64,000 nucleotides of DNA from Phycisphaerales bacterium. GTDB taxonomy: Bacteria; Planctomycetota; UBA1135; UBA2386. This document shows positions 1 through 7,193 of this stretch, piece by piece. The stretch covers positions 1 through 64,000 of the forward strand of contig JADCJE010000098.1 in the NCBI GenBank assembly GCA_020247305.1, written 5' to 3'. The notes below the pieces were generated by a model. That model saw nothing but the letters and a program-made list of their open reading frames with translations, made no database searches and was not told where the DNA came from. Each line of letters begins with the position of its first letter. Positions within the stretch are counted from its first letter, which is position 1. The translations under genes and the position numbers were made by a program.

Positions 1-966
1 GCGCACGCCGTGCCGCTGCTGCGCACGGCTCTGCCCGCGCCGGTCGCCTCTGCCATCGACTGGCGCACGCTGACGCGCCAGGACCCGACGCAGCGCGGCC
101 GGCGCGGCCGGCGCACGCTGTGCGACCTGCTGTTCGCGGTCCGCACCGTGCAGCAGCAGGACCTGCTGCTGTACGTCGTGCTGGAGCACAAGTCGCAGGG
201 CCGGCGCTTCGACGCGCTGCAGGTCCTGGAGCAGGTCGTGGCCGTGCTGCGCACCCACCGCCGCGAGCATCCGCGCGAGCCACACCTGCCGCCGGTGCTG
301 CCCGTCGTGCTGCACGCCGGCGCGCGGCCGTGGACGTCGCCGACCGACGTGCGCGAGCTGTTCGACCTCGCGCGCCTGCCGGCGGCGCTGCAGGAGCACC
401 TGCCGTCGCTGGCCTTCGTGCTCGACGACCTGCGCGACGTGCCGCCGGCGACGTTGCGCCAGCGCGCGCTCAGCGTCTTCGGCCTGTGCGCGCTGAGCGC
501 GCTGCAGTACCTGCCGCGCGCGGCCCGCGACGAACGCGCCTTCGCCGCCTTCCTCGACGGCTGGCACGACGTCCAGGAGCAGGCCGCACGGCTCGGCGAC
601 GCCGGCAGCGGCCGCGACCTCTTCGATGCCCTGGTAGACTACGTCTATGCGACGTCCGGCCTGCCGCTCCCGGTCGTCCAGCGCCAGTTGATCCATCGTT
701 TTCGAGATCCCGCCATGAAGAACAAGTTCGTGTCGACCGCGCAGCAGATCCGCAACGAGGGCAAGGCGGAAGGCAAAGCCGAGGGCAAGGCGGAAGGCAA
801 AGCCGAGGGCAAGGTCGCCACGCTGCTGCGCCTGATCACCCGACGCTTCGGCGCCCCCGCCGACGCCGTCGTCGCCCGCCTGCACAGCGCCACCGCTGAC
901 GACCTCGACCGCTGGACCGATCGCATCCTCGACGCCGCCTCGCTCGCCGACTTGTTCGCCGACTGA
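1..966 (+). CDS. Rpn family PD-(D/E)XK nuclease / putative transposase, 5' truncated
   Basis: Recombination-promoting nuclease (YhgA-like, Transposase_31) family, inferred to cut DNA. The frame is open to base 1, and the first visible residues (LLRTALPAPVASAIDW) match the interior of this family, so the true start lies outside the window; the GTG at base 10 is unlikely to be it. The nuclease core shows an Asp in LCDLLF followed by the D/E-x-K element in YVVLEHKSQ, then the family-typical LPPVLPVVLHAG strand. After the core comes a low-complexity EGKAEGKA linker encoded by a tandem DNA repeat. The last ~50 residues (LRLITRRFGAP to LADLFAD) resemble DUF4351. No transposon ends are visible. Family assignment is fairly sure; activity is not shown. 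Confidence 0.8.
   Translation, partial: AHAVPLLRTALPAPVASAIDWRTLTRQDPTQRGRRGRRTLCDLLFAVRTVQQQDLLLYVVLEHKSQGRRFDALQVLEQVVAVLRTHRREHPREPHLPPVLPVVLHAGARPWTSPTDVRELFDLARLPAALQEHLPSLAFVLDDLRDVPPATLRQRALSVFGLCALSALQYLPRAARDERAFAAFLDGWHDVQEQAARLGDAGSGRDLFDALVDYVYATSGLPLPVVQRQLIHRFRDPAMKNKFVSTAQQIRNEGKAEGKAEGKAEGKAEGKVATLLRLITRRFGAPADAVVARLHSATADDLDRWTDRILDAASLADLFAD
757..812 (+). repeat. In-frame 24-bp tandem repeat in the Rpn nuclease gene
   Basis: About 2.3 copies of a 24-base unit encoding EGKAEGKA. The copies are nearly identical in DNA as well as protein, so copy number may vary by slippage in steps of eight residues without a frameshift. Similar charged linkers between the nuclease core and the C-terminal domain are common in this family. 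Confidence 0.85.
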
Positions 967-1101
967 CGGCATCGCGCCACCGCCCGACGTCCGCCTGCCG
1001 CACCCGGTCGACCAACACCCAACGCCCATCCTGCCCGGACCGCGACGCCCGCCCGCCGCCCGCCCGGGCTCGCGCTTGAAAGCGGCGCGCGCGCCGATGG
1101 A

Positions 1102-2097
1102 ATGGCCGCGATGAGCAACGTGAAGCGCGTGGCGGTCACCGGTGCCGCCGGTCAGATCGGGTACTCCCTCCTGCCGTTGATCGCCAACGGCGGCATCTTC
1201 GGCCCCAATGTCAAGGTCCAGCTGCAACTGCTGGAAGTGACGCCCGTCCTCAACGCCCTGAACGGCGTGCGCATGGAACTGGAGGACTGCGCCTTCCCGC
1301 TGCTGCACGGCGTCGTCTGCACCGACGATCCGAAGGTCGCGTTCAAGGACGCCGACCTGTGCCTGCTGGTCGGCAGCAAGCCGCGCGGTCCGGGCATGGA
1401 GCGCAAGGACCTGCTGCAGGACAACGGCAAGATCTTCATCGGCCAGGGTCGCGCGATCGCCGAGGCCGCCGGCCCGGACGTGCGCGTCGTCGTCGTCGGC
1501 AACCCGTGCAACACCAACTGCCTGATCGCGATGAAGAACGCCAAGGGCGTGCCGGCCGAGCGCTTCACCGCGATGACGCGCCTCGACCAGAACCGCGCCA
1601 AGGCACAGCTGGCGCTCAAGGCCGGCGCGCACTGGAGCGACGTCAAGAACGTCATCATCTGGGGCAACCACAGCAACACGCAGTACCCCGACTGGCACCA
1701 CGCCACGATCGGCGGCAAGGCGGCGGCGCAGGCGGTCAACGACGACGCGTGGCTGCAGGGCCCGTTCCTGAAGACCGTGCAGGAACGCGGCAAGGCGATC
1801 ATCGAGGCGCGCGGCAAGTCGTCGGCGCTGTCGGCGGCGCAGGCCGCGGTCGACCACGCCAAGAGCCTCTACACGGTGCACACCGCCGCCGACTCGGTCG
1901 CCCTGTGCGTCTACAGCGACGGCAGCTACGGCACGCCCGAGGGCATTGTCAGCGGCTTCCCGTGCACGACGGACGGCAAGGGCAACTGGAAGATCGTGCC
2001 GGGCCTCGCGATGAACGAGTTCAGCAAGCAGAAGGCAGCGATCACGTGGAAGGAACTGCTGGACGAGCGCGAGATGGTGAAGGACCTGCTCGGCTGA
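1102..2097 (+). CDS. mdh: Malate dehydrogenase
   Basis: Cytoplasmic NAD(P)-dependent malate dehydrogenase, interconverting malate and oxaloacetate in the TCA cycle. The product is 331 aa, close to the usual ~328. The Rossmann glycine motif TGAAGQIG is near residues 13-20. The mobile substrate loop has R95 and R101, the GNPCNTN strand follows at ~133-139, and the catalytic Asp/Arg (RLDQNRA, ~160-166) and His ([11 protein letters not shown]190) are all present. It belongs to the group that includes eukaryotic cytosolic MDH, not the short LDH-like bacterial group. No clear ribosome-binding site separates the ATG at 1102 from the one at 1111, which would give [12 protein letters not shown] permease follows after 92 bases on the same strand. 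Confidence 0.95.
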   Translation: MAAMSNVKRVAVTGAAGQIGYSLLPLIANGGIFGPNVKVQLQLLEVTPVLNALNGVRMELEDCAFPLLHGVVCTDDPKVAFKDADLCLLVGSKPRGPGMERKDLLQDNGKIFIGQGRAIAEAAGPDVRVVVVGNPCNTNCLIAMKNAKGVPAERFTAMTRLDQNRAKAQLALKAGAHWSDVKNVIIWGNHSNTQYPDWHHATIGGKAAAQAVNDDAWLQGPFLKTVQERGKAIIEARGKSSALSAAQAAVDHAKSLYTVHTAADSVALCVYSDGSYGTPEGIVSGFPCTTDGKGNWKIVPGLAMNEFSKQKAAITWKELLDEREMVKDLLG

Positions 2098-2189
2098 GCG
2101 GATGGCCCGGCGCCCTGCGCCGAGCGCCGTGATCCCACCGCGCGCGCGCCATCGCAACGGCGGCCGACGCGCCGAACGGAAGCAACGCC

Positions 2190-2948
2190 ATGGACCCGCT
2201 CGCCATCGCCATCACCATCGTCGCCGGCGTGGCGATGGGCGCCATCAACAACCTCGCCGGCGGCGCGGGTGTGCTCGGGCTGATGGCGTTCGAGTACGCC
2301 TGCGGCCTGCCGCTGGCGCAGGCCAACCCGTCGATGCGCGTCGCCGCGCTGTGCGTCGGCCTGTTCGCGTTCCTCGGCTACCGACGCAACGGCCTGCGCG
2401 CGCCGCTGCGCATGTGGCTCGCGAGCGCGTGGGCGATCCCCGGCGCGCCGCTCGGCAGCTGGCTCGCGCTGCAGCTGCCCGACTGGTGCTTCTGGGGTTA
2501 CCTGACGACCGTGCTGGCGCTGCTGCTGCGGCAGCAGACGCGCAAGGTCGCCGCCGACGCGCCGGCCAAGGTCTATCCGCCTTGGGCCGGACCGCTCGGC
2601 TGCTTCCTCGCCGGCGTGCACATGGGTTACGCCCAGGTCGGTGTCGGGCTGCTGTCGACGCTCGTGCTCACCGCGTCGTTCGGCCGCGACCTGCTCGCCG
2701 TCAACATGGCGAAGAGCACGCTCGTCGTGCTGACCGGCGTCGCCAGCGCGGCGAGCTTCGCCAGCGAGGACGCGATCGCGTGGCAGCCGGCGCTGGCCCT
2801 CGCCGCCGGCGCCGCGATCGGCAGCTACCACGCCAGCCGCTGGGCGATGGCGAAGGGTTCGACGGCGGTGCGCAAGGTGGTCGTCGGCGTGACGTCGGTG
2901 ATGGTCGTGTACACCGCGGTGAAGCTGGCGTTGACGCTGGCGATGTAG
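2190..2948 (+). CDS. TSUP family (TauE/SafE-like) membrane permease
   Basis: Predicted inner-membrane permease of the TSUP superfamily, members of which export sulfite, sulfoacetate or other small organosulfur anions. The 252-aa product is almost entirely hydrophobic, with about eight segments. The two-repeat arrangement has glycine-rich starts: GAINNLAGGAGVLGL near residues 17-31 and GVHMGYAQVGVGLLS in the second half. An SD-like GGAAG lies ~10 bases before the ATG. It follows mdh on the same strand, but nothing in the sequence shows a shared function, and the substrate cannot be read from it. Confidence 0.8.
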   Translation: MDPLAIAITIVAGVAMGAINNLAGGAGVLGLMAFEYACGLPLAQANPSMRVAALCVGLFAFLGYRRNGLRAPLRMWLASAWAIPGAPLGSWLALQLPDWCFWGYLTTVLALLLRQQTRKVAADAPAKVYPPWAGPLGCFLAGVHMGYAQVGVGLLSTLVLTASFGRDLLAVNMAKSTLVVLTGVASAASFASEDAIAWQPALALAAGAAIGSYHASRWAMAKGSTAVRKVVVGVTSVMVVYTAVKLALTLAM

Positions 2949-2978
2949 CCATGGCAGACGCGCTCGCTTCGCAGCGCC

Positions 2979-3668
2979 TCACCCGCGCCGGCGCAGTTCG
3001 TACACCGCGCCGTCGACGCCGCGCCAACTGCCGTCCGGCTGCCGTTCCAGCGTCAGCCGCGACGGCGGGCGCGGGCCGCCCGCGGCCAGCGCCGCCGCTT
3101 CGGCATCGGCGCGCTCGCTGCGGCTGATCCACAGCAGGATCGGCACCGCCAGCGTGCCGAGCGCGATCAGGATGGCGAGCACGCCGAGGGTGCGCGCGAC
3201 GCCTTCGTGGTCGTCGAACCAGCCGTAGATCACCGGCGTGAGCATCACCGCCATGAGCGCGATCAGCGCGACCAGCGCCTGCTGCACCCAGTGGCACCGC
3301 GCCGGCAGGCGGCCGAGCAGCATCAACTCGGCGTGCGCCACGGACACCGCGTAGGTGACGGCCAGGAGCGTGGCGCGGCCGATCCCCTCGTCGACGCGGT
3401 CGCGCCACAGCAGGGCGACCAGCATCGCCGTGGCGACGACCGCGAGCGCGATGCCGATCGCGCCGGCGAGCTGCTGCCGGTCGCGGAACGCCGCGCACGC
3501 CATCGCCAGCACGCTGCCGGCCGACACGCTGCCCGTGGTGCCGAGCACGCGCGCCATGGTGTCGTTGAACTCGCCGCCGACGACCACCGCGATGGCGATC
3601 AACGCGGTGACGCCGAGGAAGCCGAGGAACGACCAGAGGAACGCCCGGCGCAGCGACGAAGGCGGCAT
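2979..3668 (-). CDS. Hypothetical multi-pass membrane protein
   Basis: Not recognised. The 229-aa product has about six hydrophobic segments spread over residues ~10-180, then a soluble tail with PPSRLTLERQPDGSWRGVDG, a pattern like a small beta hairpin. The gene is convergent with the TSUP gene on its right-hand side in transcription and divergent from the SGNH hydrolase gene, with only 26 bases between the two start codons, so they share one very short promoter region. Codon use is the same as its neighbours. Confidence 0.6.
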   Translation of the reverse strand: MPPSSLRRAFLWSFLGFLGVTALIAIAVVVGGEFNDTMARVLGTTGSVSAGSVLAMACAAFRDRQQLAGAIGIALAVVATAMLVALLWRDRVDEGIGRATLLAVTYAVSVAHAELMLLGRLPARCHWVQQALVALIALMAVMLTPVIYGWFDDHEGVARTLGVLAILIALGTLAVPILLWISRSERADAEAAALAAGGPRPPSRLTLERQPDGSWRGVDGAVYELRRRG

Positions 3669-3694
3669 CGCGGCACGGTATCCTCGCCCGCACC

Positions 3695-4435
3695 ATGCGT
3701 CGCTTCGCCCTCGTCTTCGCCCTCGCCGCCAGCTCCGGCTCCGCCGTCCACGCCATGCGCCTGCAGGATCCCGCCGCAGCCCCCGCCACGGCGGCGCACG
3801 CCGCGATCACACCGCAGCCCCGCGCCGACCAGTGGATCGTCGCCCGTCAGGCGGAGTGCGTGCGCCGCGCCAAGGAGACGCAGAAGGCCGACGTCGTCTT
3901 CGTCGGCGACTCGATCACGCAAGGCTGGGAGGAGGCCGGCAAGGACATTTGGCAGCAGCGCTTCGGCGCGTTGTCGACGTGCAATCTCGGCGTCAGCGGC
4001 GACCGCACCGAGCACGTGCTGTGGCGGCTGCAGCAGGCGCCGATCACCAGGCTCGCGCCGAAGGTGATCGTGCTGCTCATCGGCACCAACAACCTCGGCC
4101 ACGGCGCCAGCAACGCCGAGCAGACGATCGACGGCTGCCTCGCCGTGCTAGCGGCGCTGCGCGCGCAGGCCCCGCAGGCGACGATCCTGGTCTGCGAGAT
4201 CTTCCCGCGCGGCGAGCGCGTCAACGCGATGCGCGGCGACGTGCTGCAGGTCAATCAGGCCGTGCGCGGCCAGCTCGACGCCAAGATGAAGTCGCTGCCG
4301 ATCGGCGACCGCTGGGTGCAGAAGGACGGCACGATCCGCAAGGCGGACATGCCCGACTTCCTGCACCTGTCGGCGGCCGCCTACGAACAGTGGGCGCAGG
4401 CGCTGCTGCCGGAGATCACGGCCGTGCTGCGCTGA
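3695..4435 (+). CDS. Exported SGNH/GDSL hydrolase
   Basis: Secreted or periplasmic esterase-like hydrolase of the platelet-activating-factor acetylhydrolase type. A short N-terminal signal peptide (MRRFALVFALAASSGSAVHA) precedes the domain. Block I is GDSITQGW with nucleophile S73, block II is GVSGDRTE, block III is GTNNLGHG, and block V is DFLHLS with D221 and H224. The catalytic set is therefore complete. The product is 246 aa, normal for the family. The natural ester substrate is unknown; relatives act on acetylated sugars or lipids. It converges on the end of the dab operon 29 bases downstream. Confidence 0.88.
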   Translation: MRRFALVFALAASSGSAVHAMRLQDPAAAPATAAHAAITPQPRADQWIVARQAECVRRAKETQKADVVFVGDSITQGWEEAGKDIWQQRFGALSTCNLGVSGDRTEHVLWRLQQAPITRLAPKVIVLLIGTNNLGHGASNAEQTIDGCLAVLAALRAQAPQATILVCEIFPRGERVNAMRGDVLQVNQAVRGQLDAKMKSLPIGDRWVQKDGTIRKADMPDFLHLSAAAYEQWAQALLPEITAVLR

Positions 4436-4464
4436 ACGTCCGCGCCGGCATCGCCGACGCGCGC

Positions 4465-5859
4465 TCAGCGCTGCGAGCCCTGTTGGCCGTGGCCGGCGCC
4501 CGCGCCGCCGTGCGGTTGCCCGTCGTGGGCCGGCGCGCCGCCGGCGTTGCGCGCCGGCGGCGGCACGAACGCGCGCGGAAACACGCCGCCGAGCAGCAAC
4601 AACGCCATCGCCAGCGTCAGCGCCAGCCGTTCGCGCACGCCGAGGTCCTGTTCGCCGATGTGGTCGCGCTTGCCCGAGAACAGCGTGAAGAAGCAGCGCA
4701 GCACGTTGATGCCGTTCAGCGCCGTCGCCAGCAGCAGGCAGAAGACCAGCGCCGGAAACTCGTCGACCGAACCCTGCACCAGCAGGTCCTCGGCGACGAA
4801 ACCGAGCGTCAACGGCAGGCCGACGCTGGCGAAGCCGAGGAACAGGAACGACGTCGCCATGCGCGGCGTGCGGGCGAAGCTGCCGCCCGGCTCGCGCAGC
4901 GACAGCGCGCCGCGCCGCGCCTCCAGCGCCGCCGCCGTCATCAGGAAGCCGGTGACCGCGATGGCGGAGACCTGCCACGTCAGCACGGCGCCGGTGCGGC
5001 CGACGTCGGACGAGTTCTCCAGTCCGAAGGCGACCAGGCCCGTCTGGCTGACGACGATCCACGCGATCGCCGCGCGCGCCTCGGACTGAGCGAGGCCGAT
5101 CGCCGCCCCGAGCACCGCCGTGACGCCACCTGCCCACGCGAAGGCGTGCGCCGCGGCGTGCGGCACGGCGTCGGCGACGAGTGCGAGGTGCGCGTGCACG
5201 CCGAGCTGCGGACCGACGAAGGCAGCCAGCAGCCCCAGCGGCGCGCGGCCGGCGACCAGCGGCAGCCAGCCGTGGAACGGCGCGATCGCTTCGCGGCTGA
5301 AGATCGCGACCAGCCAGCAGACAGCGCCTTCGGCTGCGCGCCCCGCGGCGATCAGGCCCGCGCCGACGGCAGCGAAGGCGAGTCCGGGCAGCTGGTAGCG
5401 TAGGAACGCACGCCGCAGGCCGCTGTCGACCCGGCCGAGGCCGCGCGCGAGCAGGACCACGGACAACGCCCACAGCGCAACGAGCGGCAGCGCCGACTCG
5501 AAGGCGACGAAGGCGGTCGACACGGCGATGAGGCGCAGCACGTCGCCGAGCGTCCGCGGCGGATGGCTCGCCGCCGGCGCCAGCGCCACGGCGAGCACGC
5601 CGACGAGCAGGTACACGAACGGAGCCGCGGCGTGCCAGTCGGGGCACGCCAGCTCCCACTGCAGGCCGAAGGCCGGCAGAGGTCGGTGGGCGACGCCGGC
5701 GGCGGCGACCAGGATGGTCGCGACGGCGAGCGCGACGGCGACGGCCAGCAGCGCGCCGACGGCGCGAGCGCGGGAGATGCGCGGATCCGCCGACCGACCG
5801 ACGACGAACGAGGCGCCGGCGACCGCAACGGCGGCGACGAGGGGCAGCAGGTGGATCAT
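4465..5859 (-). CDS. Second antiporter-like (NuoM/NuoN-type) subunit of the dab operon
   Basis: Integral membrane protein of the proton-translocating NADH-quinone oxidoreductase/Mrp antiporter family, 464 aa with about 13 hydrophobic segments and a soluble His/Gly-rich tail. It aligns with DabB next door. The helix Glu is kept (FESALPLVALW, E121), but both channel lysines of the family are arginine here: R189 in FSREAIAPFHGWLP (family MGKSAQ.P..WLP) and R262 in EARAAIAW (family DIKRVLAY). The start ATG overlaps the dabB stop by four bases (ATGA at 5856-5859), so translation is probably coupled. Known two-gene dab operons have only one such subunit, so this one is either a second membrane module or a structural partner. 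It is last in the operon. Confidence 0.85.
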   Translation of the reverse strand: MIHLLPLVAAVAVAGASFVVGRSADPRISRARAVGALLAVAVALAVATILVAAAGVAHRPLPAFGLQWELACPDWHAAAPFVYLLVGVLAVALAPAASHPPRTLGDVLRLIAVSTAFVAFESALPLVALWALSVVLLARGLGRVDSGLRRAFLRYQLPGLAFAAVGAGLIAAGRAAEGAVCWLVAIFSREAIAPFHGWLPLVAGRAPLGLLAAFVGPQLGVHAHLALVADAVPHAAAHAFAWAGGVTAVLGAAIGLAQSEARAAIAWIVVSQTGLVAFGLENSSDVGRTGAVLTWQVSAIAVTGFLMTAAALEARRGALSLREPGGSFARTPRMATSFLFLGFASVGLPLTLGFVAEDLLVQGSVDEFPALVFCLLLATALNGINVLRCFFTLFSGKRDHIGEQDLGVRERLALTLAMALLLLGGVFPRAFVPPPARNAGGAPAHDGQPHGGAGAGHGQQGSQR

Positions 5860-7193
5860 CGGCGGGTCTCCGTCGCCGGCGCGCCGCCGAGCCAGCTGGT
5901 GAACTTGCGGTCGAGGCGGTCGAGGGCGCGGAAGCCGCGCAGGAACCGGCCGACGACGTGGTCGCGCAGGATCGCATCGAAGTAGCCGCGTTCGAGCGCA
6001 TGGCGGTACAGCCACGGCCGCAACGAAGCCGGGAAGAACCGCTCCAGCGCGAGCTTCGGCCGCGGCACCTGCCGGCCGATCGCCTGTTCGAGGTGGCGGT
6101 AGTCCTGCAGCAGACTCGGCGAGCGCAGGATCTCCAGGCTGCGCAAGAGCGCATGGCCGACGATGTGCAGCACGGCGAGGTGCCGCAAGCCGCAGCCGAT
6201 GCCCACCAGGATCAGGCCGACCTGCGTCATCGACGCGTACGCCAGCACGCACTTGATGTCCGTCTGCACGCGGCCGACGAACGCGCCGTGCAGCGCGGTG
6301 ACGCCGCCGACGACGGCGACGAGCGCGGCGAAGCCCGGGTTGGCGTCGAGCAGCGGCGCGCTGCGCAGCAGCAGGTACGGGCCGAGGTGGATCGAGATGG
6401 CGCCATAGAAGATCGCGCTGGACGGCGTCGGCCCTTCGAACGCACGCGGCAGCCAGCCGCCGAGCGGCGCCTGCGCCGACTTGCCCATCGAGGCCCACAG
6501 CAGCAGCAAGCCGGCGATCCACGCCGAACCGGCGTCCGGCACGTGCACGCCGGCCCACGGCGCGCCGTCGAGGCGCACGAACGCCGCCGTGCCGACGGCG
6601 TGGTGCAGCCAGACAGCGGCGCCGATGAGCCCGATGTCGCACAGCCGGTAGGTGACGAACGCGCGCAGGCCGTGCTCGACGGGCTTCGGCCGTTCGTGGA
6701 AGAACGCGATCAGCAGCGCCGAGGTGAGGCCGACGACTTCCCAGCCGAAGAACAGCTGGTCGACGCCGCCCGCCAGCACCACCACCTGCACGCCGGCGCC
6801 GAAGAGCGCCAGCATGAGGTGAAACCGGAAGAAGCCGGCCTCGCGGTGCAGGTAGCGCTGCGAGAACGCGCCGATCAGGCCGACCAGCGCGGCGGCGAAC
6901 ACGCTGAACGGCAGCGACAGGGCGTCGCCGAGCAGCGTCCAGCGGAAGGCATAGTGGCCGACGGCGAACCACTCGCCGAAGTCGACGACGATCGGCCGGC
7001 CGTCGAAGAAGCCGAGGACCGCAGCCGCCGCGGCGACGAAGGTCGTCGTCGCGTAGGTGACGCCGACGACGGCGCTGATCGCGCGCTCGCCGAGGCGCGC
7101 GCCGAACCAACCGGCCAGAGCGAGGACCCCGGCGGCCGCCAGCGGCAACAGCACGGCGGTGGCGACGAACGCCTGCAGGAAGACGACGTTCAT
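5856..7193 (-). CDS. dabB: DabB-like NuoL-type membrane subunit
   Basis: Membrane partner of DabA. In characterised DAB systems it forms a heterodimer thought to couple a cation gradient to hydration of CO2 to bicarbonate. The 445-aa product is shorter than NuoL (~610), with about 12 hydrophobic segments. Key family residues are present: E152 (GWEVVGLTSALLI), K238 in ASMGKSAQAPLGGWLP, and K314 in QTDIKCVLAYASMTQVG. The EGPTPSSAIFYGA helix is also typical. It overlaps the dabA stop by four bases (ATGA at 7190-7193) and the following subunit by four. The soluble C-terminus ends in RKFTSWLGG. Assignment rests on family motifs plus the adjacent dabA. Confidence 0.88.
   Translation of the reverse strand: MNVVFLQAFVATAVLLPLAAAGVLALAGWFGARLGERAISAVVGVTYATTTFVAAAAAVLGFFDGRPIVVDFGEWFAVGHYAFRWTLLGDALSLPFSVFAAALVGLIGAFSQRYLHREAGFFRFHLMLALFGAGVQVVVLAGGVDQLFFGWEVVGLTSALLIAFFHERPKPVEHGLRAFVTYRLCDIGLIGAAVWLHHAVGTAAFVRLDGAPWAGVHVPDAGSAWIAGLLLLWASMGKSAQAPLGGWLPRAFEGPTPSSAIFYGAISIHLGPYLLLRSAPLLDANPGFAALVAVVGGVTALHGAFVGRVQTDIKCVLAYASMTQVGLILVGIGCGLRHLAVLHIVGHALLRSLEILRSPSLLQDYRHLEQAIGRQVPRPKLALERFFPASLRPWLYRHALERGYFDAILRDHVVGRFLRGFRALDRLDRKFTSWLGGAPATETRR

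Noticed and set aside
757-812. CRISPR-like or coiled-coil repeat
   Set aside because: The unit is directly tandem without spacers and in frame; it encodes a charged linker.
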